A stretch of DNA of 64,000 nucleotides from NCBI RefSeq assembly GCF_000499845.2, contig NC_023750.2, positions 31,428,869 to 31,492,868 of the forward strand. The letters run 5' to 3'. How positions within the stretch are numbered: the first letter of the stretch is position 1; each line of letters opens with the position of its first letter. The notes under the pieces were generated by a model that saw nothing but the letters and a program-made list of their open reading frames with translations, did not search any database and was not told the origin of the DNA. Shown in pieces: positions 9,086-20,194 of the stretch. The translations under genes and the position numbers were made by a program. The DNA is from Phaseolus vulgaris (lineage: Eukaryota; Streptophyta; Magnoliopsida; Fabales; Fabaceae).

Positions 9086-12000
9086 CTAGTAGTAGCCTGC
9101 ACGGAGGGTCCTCGCGGCCAGAGCTCGACCCCCGACGTGGCTTCCACATATACCTTCGTGGAGCTCTGCCATAATTCTCGTGCACTTCTCGCCGTGTATG
9201 CATTCTAGGAGCGGGTGAGTGAACCCAAACCTATACAGATAGCCATCAATCAATGTGTACTTGCTGGAATTTTTCTTTACCTTCCTAGCTTCTGTTGGAT
9301 ACAGCGGGAGGAGGCCATCTGCCAGGCACCGCTTGTACTGTGTTATCCAAGTGTCTGGCTCACGGTCGGCGCAGACCTGCATCACGTCCACCTTCTCTCC
9401 TCGACATGCTCTAATTCTCGGCGATCTCAGAGTTTCTTGCGTCAAAGACTTATGGCTTCTCGCTGCTCTCTCCGTCGACTTGCTTATCTGAAGGACCAGG
9501 TGATCTGCTACAAATGCCCTCGGCGTCTTCAGAGTTTCTTGAATCACCGTCCTCTGCCTACCCCCCTTACCTGAGCTGGCGAGCTTAGCAAGCAAGTCAG
9601 CTCGGGCATTCTGCTCTCGGGGCACATGTACTACTTCAAAAGAGGCAAAGGAACTCTTCAATTCCTGCACATACGCCAAGTAAGCCGCCATTTGTGGATC
9701 TTTAGCCTGGAACTCGCCTGTTACCTGCCCTGTGACTAGCAGCGAGTCACTCTTAGCCATCAGCACCCTCACTCCCATCTCCTTGGCCAGCAGAATCCCG
9801 GCGATCAGCGCCTCATACTCTGCTTGATTGTTGCTGGCTTTAAAGGCAAACCTCAAAGATTGTTCAATCAGCACGCCGTTGGGTCCTTCCAATATGACTC
9901 CAGCACCGCTGCCTTGCTGGTTCGACGACCCATCCACCGAAAGTACCCAACGGAAATCGTCTCCTTCAACCCGCGCCGCCTCTGATGAGAGCTCGACCAC
10001 GAAATCTGCAAAGATTTGCCCCTTGATCGGGCCTCGGGGCTCATATTTAATGTCAAACTCTGACAACTCCACTGCCCACTTCACCATTCTTCCCACAACG
10101 TCAGGTTTCTTCAAGACCTTCTGGATGGGCAGGTCAGTCATCACCAGTATTGTGAAACTGTGGAAGTAGTGGCGCAACCTCCTCGCCGAAAACACCACAG
10201 CCAGCGCAGCCTTCTCCAGGGCCTGATATCTCGTTTCTGGGCCCTGCAACACCTTGCTCACAAAATAAATAGGCTTCTGAGCCTGATCTTGATCCTGGGC
10301 GAGCACCGCACTCACCGCCCTCTCAGTCACAGCGAAATACAGCCTGAGAAGGGTTCCCGCCAGCGGTTTGCACAGAACCGGCGGGCTCGCCAGATATTCT
10401 TTTAGTTTGACGAAAGCCTCCTCGCACTCTTTCGTCCAAACGAACTTGTTATTGCGCCGCAGACACTGAAAATAGGGATGCCCCTTTTCTCCGCTAGCTG
10501 ACACGAAGCGAGATAGGGCTGCCATCCGACCTGTTAGCTGCTGGACCTCTTTCACTGTAGCCGGGCTTCTCATCGCCAAGATGGTGGCGCACTTGTCTGG
10601 GTTGGCTTCTATTCCTCTTTCAGTCAAGAGAAAACCCAAAAACTTTCCCGCCTCCACGCCGAAAATGCATTTCTCCGGGTTGAGCTTTAACTTGAACTTG
10701 GCGATCGTCGTGAACAATTCTTCCAAGTCCGCAACGTGCTTTCTTTTCTCCTGTGAGGTCACGACCATGTCATCGACGTAGGCTTGCACGTTCCTTCCCA
10801 GCATTGGTGCAAGTACCCGATCCATCAACCTCTGGTACGTGGCCCCCGCGTTCTTCAGCCCAAACGGCATCACCTTATAGCAGTAGCACGACCTCTCCGT
10901 CATGAAGGCTGTTTTTTCTTCATCCATGGGATGCATCTTGATCTGATTATAGCCCGAGAAGGCATCCAGGAAACTCAGCAGCTTGCACCCTGCAGCACTA
11001 TCAACCAGGGCATCAATGCTTGGTAAAGGATACGAATCCTTTGGGCAAGCTTTGTTCAGATCGGTGAAATCGACGCACATGCGCCATTTCCCGTTACTCT
11101 TCTTCACCAGTACGACATTTGCCAACCATTCAGGGTACTGGACTTCCCTGATGTGGCCTGCAGCGAGGAGTTTATGTGTTTCGTCCCTGATCGCCTGCCT
11201 CCTCTCCTCATTGAATTTTCTTCTCCTTTGTCGCACCGGTCTCACCATGTTGTCCATCGCCAGATGATGGCACAAGAAGTCGGGATCGATCCCGGGCATG
11301 TCCGAAGCGGACCAAGCAAACGCGTCCAGATGCCGCTCAATCACCTTGGCGATCTGGTCCTGGAGATCGACCTCCAGAGATCTTCCGAGCTTGAAGATTT
11401 TCCCTCCGATCTCCTTCTCGAGCCACTGCTCAACAGGTTTGGGCCTGGATTCTCTGGCGATCACCGCCCTGGCGATTCCCTGTTCCCTTGCTTCCTCGGG
11501 GCGATTCCGCGCCTCTTCCTCTTCCAGGCCAGCATTCCTCTCCCCTAGCTCAGCGTCTATCATCTCTACATCCCTTCCGGCGGCCTCCTCTGTTACCGGC
11601 GGTCTGGGCTTCACACCGGGAGGTGGGGTGGTTGTTACATAACTCACTGATCTTTTGTTTTTCAGGCTATTCTCATAGCACCTTTTCGCTTCTTTCTGAT
11701 CAGACTTGATAGTGATCACCACCCCTTCCATGGACAGCAACTTCACCTTCATGTGCCGTGTCGACGGAATGGCGCCTATCCTGTTAAGAGTGGGCCTTCC
11801 CAACAGGATGTTATATGCTGAAGGGGCGTTTACGATGAGGTACTTGATTTTCTCCGTCCTCGACCCAGCCTCATCTGTAAACGTGGTTCTCAGCTCAATG
11901 TACCCCCTGACCTCCACCTGGTCGCCAGCGAACCCATATAAGCACCCTCCATAGGGCCTTAGCTGGTCAAGGGGCAACTCCAGCTGCGTGAAAGTCGGCC

Positions 12001-13576
12001 AGAACATCACGTCTGCCGAGCTTCCTTGGTCCACCAGGACTCTGTGGACCTTCCTCTCTGCTGTTACCAACGAAATAACTATGGGATCGTTGTCATGAGG
12101 CACAACGTCCCGAAGATCCTGCTTTGTGAACGTAATGTCCACTTCCGGCGAGTGATCTTCAAACATGTCCACTGTCATCACCGATCGCGCATACTTTTTC
12201 CTCTGCGATGCGGTGCATCCACCACCTGAGAACCCCCCTGCAATGGTGTGGATCTCCCCGTGGATAGGCATCTCGTGTTGTTGGGCTTCTCCACCTGCTG
12301 GCTGGGAACTCGACACTCCCCCCGTCCTTCTATCCAGTAGATAGTCATTTAGGAACCCGCTCTTAACCAGATCGTCGAGCTGATACCCCAAAGACAAACA
12401 CGAGTCCAAGGTGTGGCCAAAACATTGGTGGAACTCGCACCAGGCGTCCGGCTTTGACCCCAGCACCTTGTCGCCCACCTTCTCGGGCGCCTTCAACCTA
12501 GCAGATATGTTAGGGATAGCGATCAGGTCCGCTAGTCCCATGACAAATTTGTGTTTAGGCGGGCGATTGTACTCCCGGCGTACTGGTTGCTGGCGTGCTG
12601 GTTGTTGGCGCGCTTGGCTTCTTCCCTTGTTTCTCCTGTCGTAAGGATGGCGAGTCCTCTGGTCTTTTCTGGCCGCCGCCGCCGTTTCCAGCACCCTCTG
12701 CGGCTGGATCCTGGTCTGGGCGCGTGGCCTGGCGGGAGCCACGCTGCCTCTCTTCTCGGCGACTTCACTCTCGTCGGCGATGTGGGCCACCGCAAGTCGC
12801 CTGACTTCAGCAAACGTCGCTGGATGAGCCCTGATCAAGGCCTCGCAGAATGGCCCTGGCTGCACGCCCTTCTTGAAGGCATAGACCAGCATTTCTTCAT
12901 CCTTGGCCGGCGATCTGACCATCTGCGCTCCGAAGCGATTGAGGTAGTCTCTGAGGGACTCCCCATGGTACTGCCTTATATCAAACAGATCATAGGACAC
13001 CCTGGGCGGTGCCTTATTCACAATGTACTGCTCGACAAAGATTTTCGAGAACTGTTGAAAATTGGTTATGTGGCCGTTAGGCAGGTTCACAAACCACTCC
13101 ATCGCCGTTCCCTGGAGCGTACTCACGAACATCTTGCAGTAGACGGCGTCTGACCCTCCCGACAGCATCATCTGCGTGTGGAACGTGGTCAGATGAGCCT
13201 CTGGATCCTCCACGCCGGTAAAGACAGCCTTAACCGGAACCACGCTCGTGGGAATAGGCGTGTCGGTAATCGCCTGAACGAAAGGCATTGGGAAAACACG
13301 AGGTGGCGTAGACGGCGCCGCCTCTTCAACAGAAGAACGTCCTTGTTGCTCCTGAAGAGCTCGACGCAGCTCCTCAGTCACCTTGCTGAGCTCCTCGTTT
13401 CTGGCGCGAGAGGCGACCAGGTCCTCATGTATCCTTGCCTGCTCTACGCGCGAGGCTTCCACAGTTGCCTGCAACGAGCGCATCATCTCTGCCATCTGCG
13501 CCATGGTCATGGCGGCGTCGCCTTCAGCAGCGACAGGCGCCACGGGACTGGAACGATTGCTTCTCATTTTTCCCAT
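9086..13576 (-). CDS. Tat gag-pol polyprotein (gag, protease, RT, RNase H, second RNase H)
   Basis: The start is the ATG at 13576, because the open frame upstream of it has no better Met. Domains in rough residues: N-terminal coiled coil 20-85; gag core 115-270 (LQGTAMEWF, LRDYLNRF); a Cys/His cluster CEFHQCFGHTLDSC near 385; retropepsin-like protease with VDQGSSADV near 515; RT near 700-1000 with YVDDM near 932; first RNase H near 1080-1190; a second, plant-type RNase H near 1210-1340 (SVDGSS, NNQAEYEAL, NARADLLAKLA). Then comes the start of the integrase zinc finger with its two His. It ends at an amber codon in place of the Trp expected after GYY. Otherwise intact, about 1,497 aa. Confidence 0.93.
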   Translation of the reverse strand: MGKMRSNRSSPVAPVAAEGDAAMTMAQMAEMMRSLQATVEASRVEQARIHEDLVASRARNEELSKVTEELRRALQEQQGRSSVEEAAPSTPPRVFPMPFVQAITDTPIPTSVVPVKAVFTGVEDPEAHLTTFHTQMMLSGGSDAVYCKMFVSTLQGTAMEWFVNLPNGHITNFQQFSKIFVEQYIVNKAPPRVSYDLFDIRQYHGESLRDYLNRFGAQMVRSPAKDEEMLVYAFKKGVQPGPFCEALIRAHPATFAEVRRLAVAHIADESEVAEKRGSVAPARPRAQTRIQPQRVLETAAAARKDQRTRHPYDRRNKGRSQARQQPARQQPVRREYNRPPKHKFVMGLADLIAIPNISARLKAPEKVGDKVLGSKPDAWCEFHQCFGHTLDSCLSLGYQLDDLVKSGFLNDYLLDRRTGGVSSSQPAGGEAQQHEMPIHGEIHTIAGGFSGGGCTASQRKKYARSVMTVDMFEDHSPEVDITFTKQDLRDVVPHDNDPIVISLVTAERKVHRVLVDQGSSADVMFWPTFTQLELPLDQLRPYGGCLYGFAGDQVEVRGYIELRTTFTDEAGSRTEKIKYLIVNAPSAYNILLGRPTLNRIGAIPSTRHMKVKLLSMEGVVITIKSDQKEAKRCYENSLKNKRSVSYVTTTPPPGVKPRPPVTEEAAGRDVEMIDAELGERNAGLEEEEARNRPEEAREQGIARAVIARESRPKPVEQWLEKEIGGKIFKLGRSLEVDLQDQIAKVIERHLDAFAWSASDMPGIDPDFLCHHLAMDNMVRPVRQRRRKFNEERRQAIRDETHKLLAAGHIREVQYPEWLANVVLVKKSNGKWRMCVDFTDLNKACPKDSYPLPSIDALVDSAAGCKLLSFLDAFSGYNQIKMHPMDEEKTAFMTERSCYCYKVMPFGLKNAGATYQRLMDRVLAPMLGRNVQAYVDDMVVTSQEKRKHVADLEELFTTIAKFKLKLNPEKCIFGVEAGKFLGFLLTERGIEANPDKCATILAMRSPATVKEVQQLTGRMAALSRFVSASGEKGHPYFQCLRRNNKFVWTKECEEAFVKLKEYLASPPVLCKPLAGTLLRLYFAVTERAVSAVLAQDQDQAQKPIYFVSKVLQGPETRYQALEKAALAVVFSARRLRHYFHSFTILVMTDLPIQKVLKKPDVVGRMVKWAVELSEFDIKYEPRGPIKGQIFADFVVELSSEAARVEGDDFRWVLSVDGSSNQQGSGAGVILEGPNGVLIEQSLRFAFKASNNQAEYEALIAGILLAKEMGVRVLMAKSDSLLVTGQVTGEFQAKDPQMAAYLAYVQELKSSFASFEVVHVPREQNARADLLAKLASSGKGGRQRTVIQETLKTPRAFVADHLVLQISKSTERAARSHKSLTQETLRSPRIRACRGEKVDVMQVCADREPDTWITQYKRCLADGLLPLYPTEARKVKKNSSKYTLIDGYLYRFGFTHPLLECIHGEKCTRIMAELHEGICGSHVGGRALAARTLRAGYY

Positions 13577-13960
13577 TAACTTCAGCGAATCACAGGAATG
13601 CAGCAAACAACACCTCAGCCTCGATCGAATCAGCGATCAATCGGAGAAACAGTGTGAAACAGTGCAAGAAAAACTCAAGAACACCGTAAGCCTTCAAAGA
13701 AAACCACGACTTCGCCAGAAACTACCGCTTCCCCGCGAACAACCAAACAAACGAAAGAACTCGAATCCACCGAACAGATTGCGCGCAAGCAACAAAAGAC
13801 CTCACTCCACCGATCGAAAACCAAACAAACGGTACAAAAAGCAAACTCACCGAACGAAATTCAAAGAAACTGCGAACGACGGTTGCACCAGAACACAACC
13901 ACGCGGAAAACCTCGTAAACCTCCAAGAACCCACGCTGTGGATGGGAGCAAGTTTTACAC
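13577..13960 (-). other. 5' untranslated leader of the Tat element
   Basis: About 385 nt between PBS and gag ATG, with no coding sequence supported. In this class it would hold the packaging and dimerisation signals (family knowledge). Confidence 0.5.
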
Positions 13961-13978
13961 GGCCCCACGGTGGGCGCC
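13961..13978 (-). promoter_or_regulatory. Primer-binding site
   Basis: On the minus strand GGCGCCCACCGTGGGGCC begins 3 nt inside the 5' LTR end. The GGCGCC start is typical of plant gypsy PBSs. I cannot assign the tRNA without a search. Confidence 0.7.
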
Positions 13979-13981
13979 TGA

Positions 13982-14774
13982 TGATCCTGCCTGTTGACCG
14001 GAACGCTGGAGAATGCCTCGTCAAAGGATCGACGTGCGCACCGCTTCTCACCTTCGTTCCTTTCCGAGATCTACTTCAAGAACCTGCAAAGAAACGATAC
14101 GGCGCCGCTGCGGCCGATCGCACTCCGACGCTCAAGTCAGTGACGGTATCACCAAATACTAAGAACAAGAACCGTGCAAATCCTCTCTCACAGTCAGCTC
14201 TATCACTCGCAAGCGTAAAGTGTATGAACTGAACGTGCGTACCTCAGAAAGTTTGTTAAGAGCTCTTATATACCTGGTGGCTTCCTCTCTCCTGGCAGTT
14301 ACAGACTTGGACACGTGGCTCGCATCCAACTGTACACGTGCCATCATCTGGAGGCTCCCTGACTTGGCGCTACTTCTACTCTTATTTTGGCTAAGTTACT
14401 TATGCATGGTACTGCCCAGTGCATAGCTAACTTAGGAGTGCGATCTCTACTGGAACTGGCGAGTTAGGGGTTTTCATACACCTTCCCTGTGGTCTCGTCG
14501 GCCGCCTTCATAATCTGCTTCCCCTTCATCTTCGGCGATGTGCTTGTTCTGGCGATCTCCGACTGCTTGGTCGCCTGGGTCTACATCTGGCGACTTTATC
14601 TTCAACCTGGCGATCGCCTGTTCTGGTAAGCTGGAAGTCGGAAACGCCAACTTAACAACTGGCGACCACACGTGTCCCCCGACTTCCTTCCCTTCTGCCA
14701 ACCCGGCGCCTTGTCAACACGCCTACACTGTAGCAGGATGCCACGTCATCATACCCGACCACCAGGGCGATACA
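13982..14774 (-). repeat. 5' LTR of the Tat element
   Basis: 793 bp, nearly identical to 2513-3306, bounded by TG...CA and followed by the TTTGG target duplication at 14775-14779. It should contain the promoter that drives gag-pol leftwards. Confidence 0.93.
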
Positions 14775-14779
14775 TTTGG

Positions 14780-17066
14780 TATCCTAGTTTACCCTCTAGA
14801 GTTTACTTAGACTATTTCCATAATAGGTATAAACTCCCTATGTATCATTTTGTTTAAGTTCTAGGGAGTTGTTTTGTATTTCTTTGCATGGATTTTGTCT
14901 AGTTCCTTATGTTTGCTTATTTCTTTTTCCATAATAGATTGTTTCATGTGATGGAAAAATGATGGTTGAGGTCCGTGATGTCAGCTTAGCTAAGATATCA
15001 TATTTGATAATGATGTCTAATATGAGTTTCTAAAAAAAATGATAATATTAATATTTTTATTCATGTTACTAATAATTTAATTAATATTAACAATTTTCTT
15101 AATATTAATAAAAATATTATTTTTATCATTATTAATATTATTATTCCTATTATTAATATTATTTTATTATTATTATCAATTTTAATATTATCCATTGATT
15201 TACATTGGTAGATAAATTTATATACCTACATAAACAAAAAAATTGTATGTAGATTCATCCAAGATCTGTATCCATGAATAATATTTTTCTAAATAATATT
15301 TTATTAATTTTTTAATTATAGTGTATCTACTGATGTACGTAGTACAACTGTTTACAAAAGAAACGAAACATGCAAGATAAGCTTATGGAAATAAATTTTC
15401 ACCATGGAAGAGTATATTTACATATAAAAAACATTTAATAAGCAAATATCAATTATTCAATCTTCTTCAAATAACAGCACAAAACAACATATAAATCACA
15501 CATGGATGTACACATCCAGAATATTCAACAAACAAAATATCAACTAATGGCTTCCAGAAGACCCATATTATGTAACTCCTACCAGAGACTAACATATGAT
15601 CCAATTCAGTACTTAAATTTACAAAAGAATCTATCATGGCATTAGGGTAAGTTCAATACAACCTAAGTCGTGCATCTACATATGTCACGGTATGCAGAAA
15701 CACCCTCGTCGACTTCTCACTACCTAATATCTTAGTTTATGTAACTTAAACCATTAGTGAAGCTAGGGGAGGGGATCTCTGTTACAGCATAGGCATCAAT
15801 ACTTAATACACAAACAAATAATAGTCCATACATTATCCCAAATGTATGACTTTAATTCCATATAATGTCTATCATTTTCATAGAACACATATCATTTGAA
15901 AATTTTGCAAATTAATTAAACATATAAATTAATATTCATTTTACGTTTATATGTAATACATTCATACATAATCCAAATCAAGAAATCAAGAAGAAAGGGA
16001 AAGAAAATAGAAGACAAAAAAAGGAAAGAGAAAGAACTTTATTAGCTTTAGCGAAAATGCTCTCGCTTGAGCAAAAAAAATTTCTCTTCAGCAAAAATGA
16101 GGTCGAGATGAGGTCCAATTCCAGTACTACTTTCGCTTGAGCAAAAATTTCCTCACTTGAGCGCAAAGCCAAATTTTTACTCCATTTTCGTTAAAGCGAA
16201 AAAGTGAAAATGGACCCGAGAACAAGGTCATTTTCATGTCAACTTAACTGAATTTCAAGTTTTTATCCAAACTCAATACTCAAATTTATATTTTATAAAA
16301 CATATAAGATCAATATGATATTACCCTGCTCAGAATTTGACTTACACTCTCATTGAACTCAAATTTAGTATATCTATCTATATAGTCAAGAATTTTTAAA
16401 CAAGATTCAATTCAAATTCAACTCAAACATCCAACTTTCATTATTATTTACACTTCAAACAATTCATAAAACAAAAACATTCCAACATTATTTCAACATC
16501 ATAATTAACATTTAAATTACCAAACTATTAAAATATGCTATGTTTATACTTTCAAAGTCAACCATCACAATCAATCAACATTTATTTTACTCAACAACAA
16601 ACCCTGCAAGAGAAATTGAGACTTGAGACCACGTTCCCTCCATATCCAGATCTTCTAACCTAGGGTACTATTGAAAGTTAAAGTTAATTTCCCTTACCTA
16701 AAAAATTTATCTTCAAGAAAGTTTCCAAAATCAAAATATAATGTTATTCCAAGATCTATGGACTTAGAGCAAATTAGCCAAACATAACCAAATTTCAGTA
16801 TATGGTAAAACAAGTTGAGAGACTCACTTTTCTCAACTAACCCCGAAAAACCAGAGAACCAGAGATCTTTAGAATAAATAGAAACTTACTTTGTCTGGAA
16901 ATATGATCGAACATGATTGATCATTGACTCCTCAACTACTTAGGTATAATCAAATTCTAAAATAAATGATAATTAGGAAGATAAAATGAAAAGAGAAAGG
17001 GTTGATATGTTTATGTTTTGGTTAGGGGGTGTTTGTTACATATAAGATCATATTTATACATAAATA
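14780..17066. other. AT-rich intergenic DNA, no gene seen
   Basis: Long A/T runs and TTAATATTA-type repeats (15040-15190). From 16030 to 16200 there are several degenerate CGCTTGAGCAAAAA/TTCGCTTGAGC motifs like those in the Athila-like LTR at 46.5 kb, so this may be a decayed LTR. Nothing else is recognisable. Confidence 0.5.
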
Positions 17067-17071
17067 ACTCT

Positions 17072-17933
17072 TGTACTGACCAGTCCTTGGACTCGGGCGT
17101 AGACCAAAGTTATGGTGGGGCCCAGAAGACTGGGTCCACTGAGAGGCTAGCAGGACGGGCCAAAGTCTCAGTAAGCTCGCGAGTAAGGGCAACCGAAGAG
17201 GGGGCGACATCGAGGTGCGGGGCGTGGAGGCCTCGGACCTCGACGATCCAAACAGTAAAGCTTAGCTGGAAAAAAAAAGGGTAGTTTCCAAGCCACATTC
17301 CAGCACTCAGTAAGGGAGAAGTCAAGGTCACAGAAGGTCCATGCATGGGGCGTGGACGAGGCGGTAGGGCACGTCACAATCAAAGAACCCCTGGGAAAGA
17401 GAAGACTGGTAAGGGTCACATCCCAGGGGTGATTTGCATGCATGGCACATGAATAAGATAGGGCACTCCCAGGGCAGATGACCCAGAGATTGGATGCATG
17501 AGTTGGCACCCAAGTGGTCATCCCGCGGAGGTTGCACTCCAGTAAAGGGGGTCTTGCACGCTAAGTGGCCCTAAGAGTGGGTGAGAGTGATGCTAAGACG
17601 CACCTACAGTAAGCCTAAGTCACAGTTCGCAAAGGAGGCAGAAACACTAAAAAAGTATATAAAGGGTAACAACCAACAAAATAAGGTACGTATTTCTAAT
17701 GCAAATAACACACAAAGAGAATACACACATAGAGCTATCAGAGTTTAGAGTTTTTGGTGTTTCTTTGCCCGGTGTTTGACTTGAGCGTCAGAGTGCAAAC
17801 GGTCGCGAGGGCACCCTTTGTCTCTTGTGTTTTCAGGTGTTTCCGTCAGGAAAAAGCATGTAAGAAGGAGGGATTCTTGGACGCACAACTGTCGTAGATG
17901 CACGAAGACGCCTTAGGTCAACCGGCGGGAACA
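17072..17933 (+). mobile_element. Solo LTR, Tat type (B)
   Basis: 862 bp from TGTACTGACC to GGCGGGAACA, flanked by perfect 5-bp duplications ACTCT (17067-17071 and 17934-17938). A TATA-like AGTATATAAAGG lies near 17654. The ends (TGTACYGACC, GGTCAACCGGC..GAACA) match the other Tat LTRs here. It is the product of LTR-LTR recombination. Confidence 0.9.
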
Positions 17934-17938
17934 ACTCT

Positions 17939-19485
17939 TATAACTAACTTTTGTAAATTAGTAAAGAAGTCACATGATTAATACTTCCACTAATAAGCTT
18001 GAAACATCATATAGACTAACTCCCTGATGAAAAATGAAGAAAGGTATAATGCAAGACAAATGATTTGATACCATCATATATTGTAAGGATAGACACACCA
18101 ATGAAGATAAACAAACATGTCAAAACAGACTATCTTGTTTCATCAGACGATCTTCAACTATCAAATGATATTGAACTATCAAACAATATTAAACTCTCAA
18201 ACAATTTATAATATTCGATGATCAAGGGACCTTATCAAGATTTTACTAAGTAAATCTTCATACCACAATAATCAATACATATAAAAAAAAACATTAATAC
18301 AAAACTATAAATAAATGGATCAAAAATATATAAGAGTACAATTTATCCTAATAAATAAGGATTTAACTACTCATGATATAAAATAGCATGAAATATAGAT
18401 AAAAAGATGAATAAGAATTTATATACAGAAGATAAATTATTAATTATTTAGTTATTTATTTATAAAAAATTATGGACCTATTAGTCTTTATCCTCCATCA
18501 TCTTTATAGGACAAATTTAGTACTTATGCTTATTTTCTATTTTATGCAAATAAAAATAATCATATTAGTTATTTTACATTCTACATATGATATATAAACA
18601 TATTAAACTTAAATAATTTGGACGGTCCTTTTTGGAAAACATTTAAATAAGGGTAGATTTAAAAAAATAAAAATAAAATGTAATAACGTTGTTTCTTTTA
18701 TCAACAAGTAAAAAATAATGAATATGAACTATTTCAGGGTGGTCGAACCCTTATACAAGACATAACACAACAAGACCCACCGAACTCCTTCTAGTTTACC
18801 AAAATCCTACTATACTACGAAAAAACAAACAACCCAACCATAAGAAGAAACCTTACAAAAATAATCAAACACCTCAAACCTTTCCTACAAGAACGAGAGG
18901 TCAAGAGAATCTAAGTCACTTAATCGAAAACATACAGGTTAGAGGATCAATGTACCACTCAGATTAAGAAAAGCAAGTAGGAGTAGATTTAGATGTTACC
19001 CAAGACCAAACCTTTAGTTGAGCCAAGGTGAACATTTCTGAATGATCAATCACTCCACCTTTGAAAATATGCTTATTACTATGCTTCAAGATAACAACTA
19101 CAATCCAAACACTTCCCCAAACTACATACCTAAACAAGAACATTTAACAAATTAAAACGCAAAAAGTGTAAAACAGGATCATGATGATCTACCGACGTTA
19201 ACCCCAATCAAACATAACACTGATTTCAAGCTAGTCAAACAATCTTGCATTAAAAAACAGATGTCTTATTCACTCCACTTCCACATGTAATAACATTGTT
19301 AAAGTATACAAAATCTTACCAATTGCTTTTAGTTGTTTCATTATATAATTTTTCTTATTTTTTATTTACCAATCCAAACACAACCTTATGCACATATATA
19401 CAAACCAAACTATCCATTTAACTTTAATGTATAGAGTTTTTTTTTATAATATTAATACCACGTATTGTTATATTTTTTAAAATAA

Positions 19486-19529
<44 letters not shown>

Positions 19530-20194
19530 TTGGAGGATATGTGGTTCAACCACATAGTAAAAGGTGTTTGAACTCTAGTCCATTCACTGTTCTAATTATA
19601 TTAAAAAACATATCCAAATTCACTCCCAAACACCTCCAATAATTGTATCCAAAATAAAACAAATGGCTCTTGAAAATCCATCTTCCAATCATTTTGTTTG
19701 TTTAGATATGTATTGATTAGTGAAGATAATCTTATGTCACTACAGGAGAACCACTATTAATGAACGGATAATATTATTTTTTCTAATAGAAACACAAACA
19801 TTTTTTAATAGAGACAATTTTATTTAAACAAAAAGAATTATTACTGCTTTTACTGATTAAACTCAAATTCATACTTGTGGAATGATTAAGCAAAATTGTA
19901 AATAACAATTTTTATAAAATTTATCAATATTTTTTTGTCTTACCATGATTTCAATGAAACTCATATTTTTGTCTATTCACTAAATACTTAATATATAAAT
20001 AAATGTAGATGTTAAAGTTGAAAGCAATAATGAAATAGATGAAAAACCTCAACCAATGGTAGGTCTTATATTGGAAGCCAATCTTGCAATCATTCAAACA
20101 CATCTAACATTTCTATGCCCTTCTTCTTCCACACACTCACAAGTCAGAAAGCATAACACCTGGTTTTCCTCCCACACCACAATCAAACTCTGAG
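17939..20194. other. AT-rich intergenic DNA upstream of the bHLH gene
   Basis: No gene is recognisable. It holds a TA microsatellite (19490-19523). The last few hundred bases are the presumptive promoter region of the bHLH gene: a CCAAT-like AACCAATGG near 20052 and TATATTGG near 20070. These are weak, pattern-level assignments. Confidence 0.4.
19490..19523. repeat. TA dinucleotide microsatellite
   Basis: About 16 uninterrupted TA units. Confidence 0.95.

Larger units (their letters stand above)
2508..14779 (-). mobile_element. Nearly complete young Tat-lineage Ty3/gypsy LTR retrotransposon
   Basis: A 12.26-kb element (2513-14774) flanked by the 5-bp duplication TTTGG at 2508-2512 and 14775-14779. 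In its own orientation (minus): 5' LTR, PBS, gag-PR-RT-RH-aRH-IN, a conserved AT-rich motif, two tandem-repeat arrays, a convergent antisense gene, PPT and 3' LTR. The second plant-type RNase H, the lack of a chromodomain and the antisense ORF between pol and the 3' LTR are hallmarks of the Tat lineage (family knowledge). By eye the two LTRs differ at about four substitutions and one 1-bp indel in about 793 bp, which means a very recent insertion. It landed 57 bp beyond the end of an older Tat LTR. Confidence 0.95.

Noticed and set aside
9215..13997. Many plus-strand ORFs of 70-200 codons opposite gag-pol
   Set aside because: They are antisense shadows of the conserved polyprotein; none shows a domain or start context.
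17018..17537. ORFs on both strands near 17.0-17.5 kb
   Set aside because: They lie within solo LTR B, which is non-coding; GC-rich LTR sequence gives chance ORFs.
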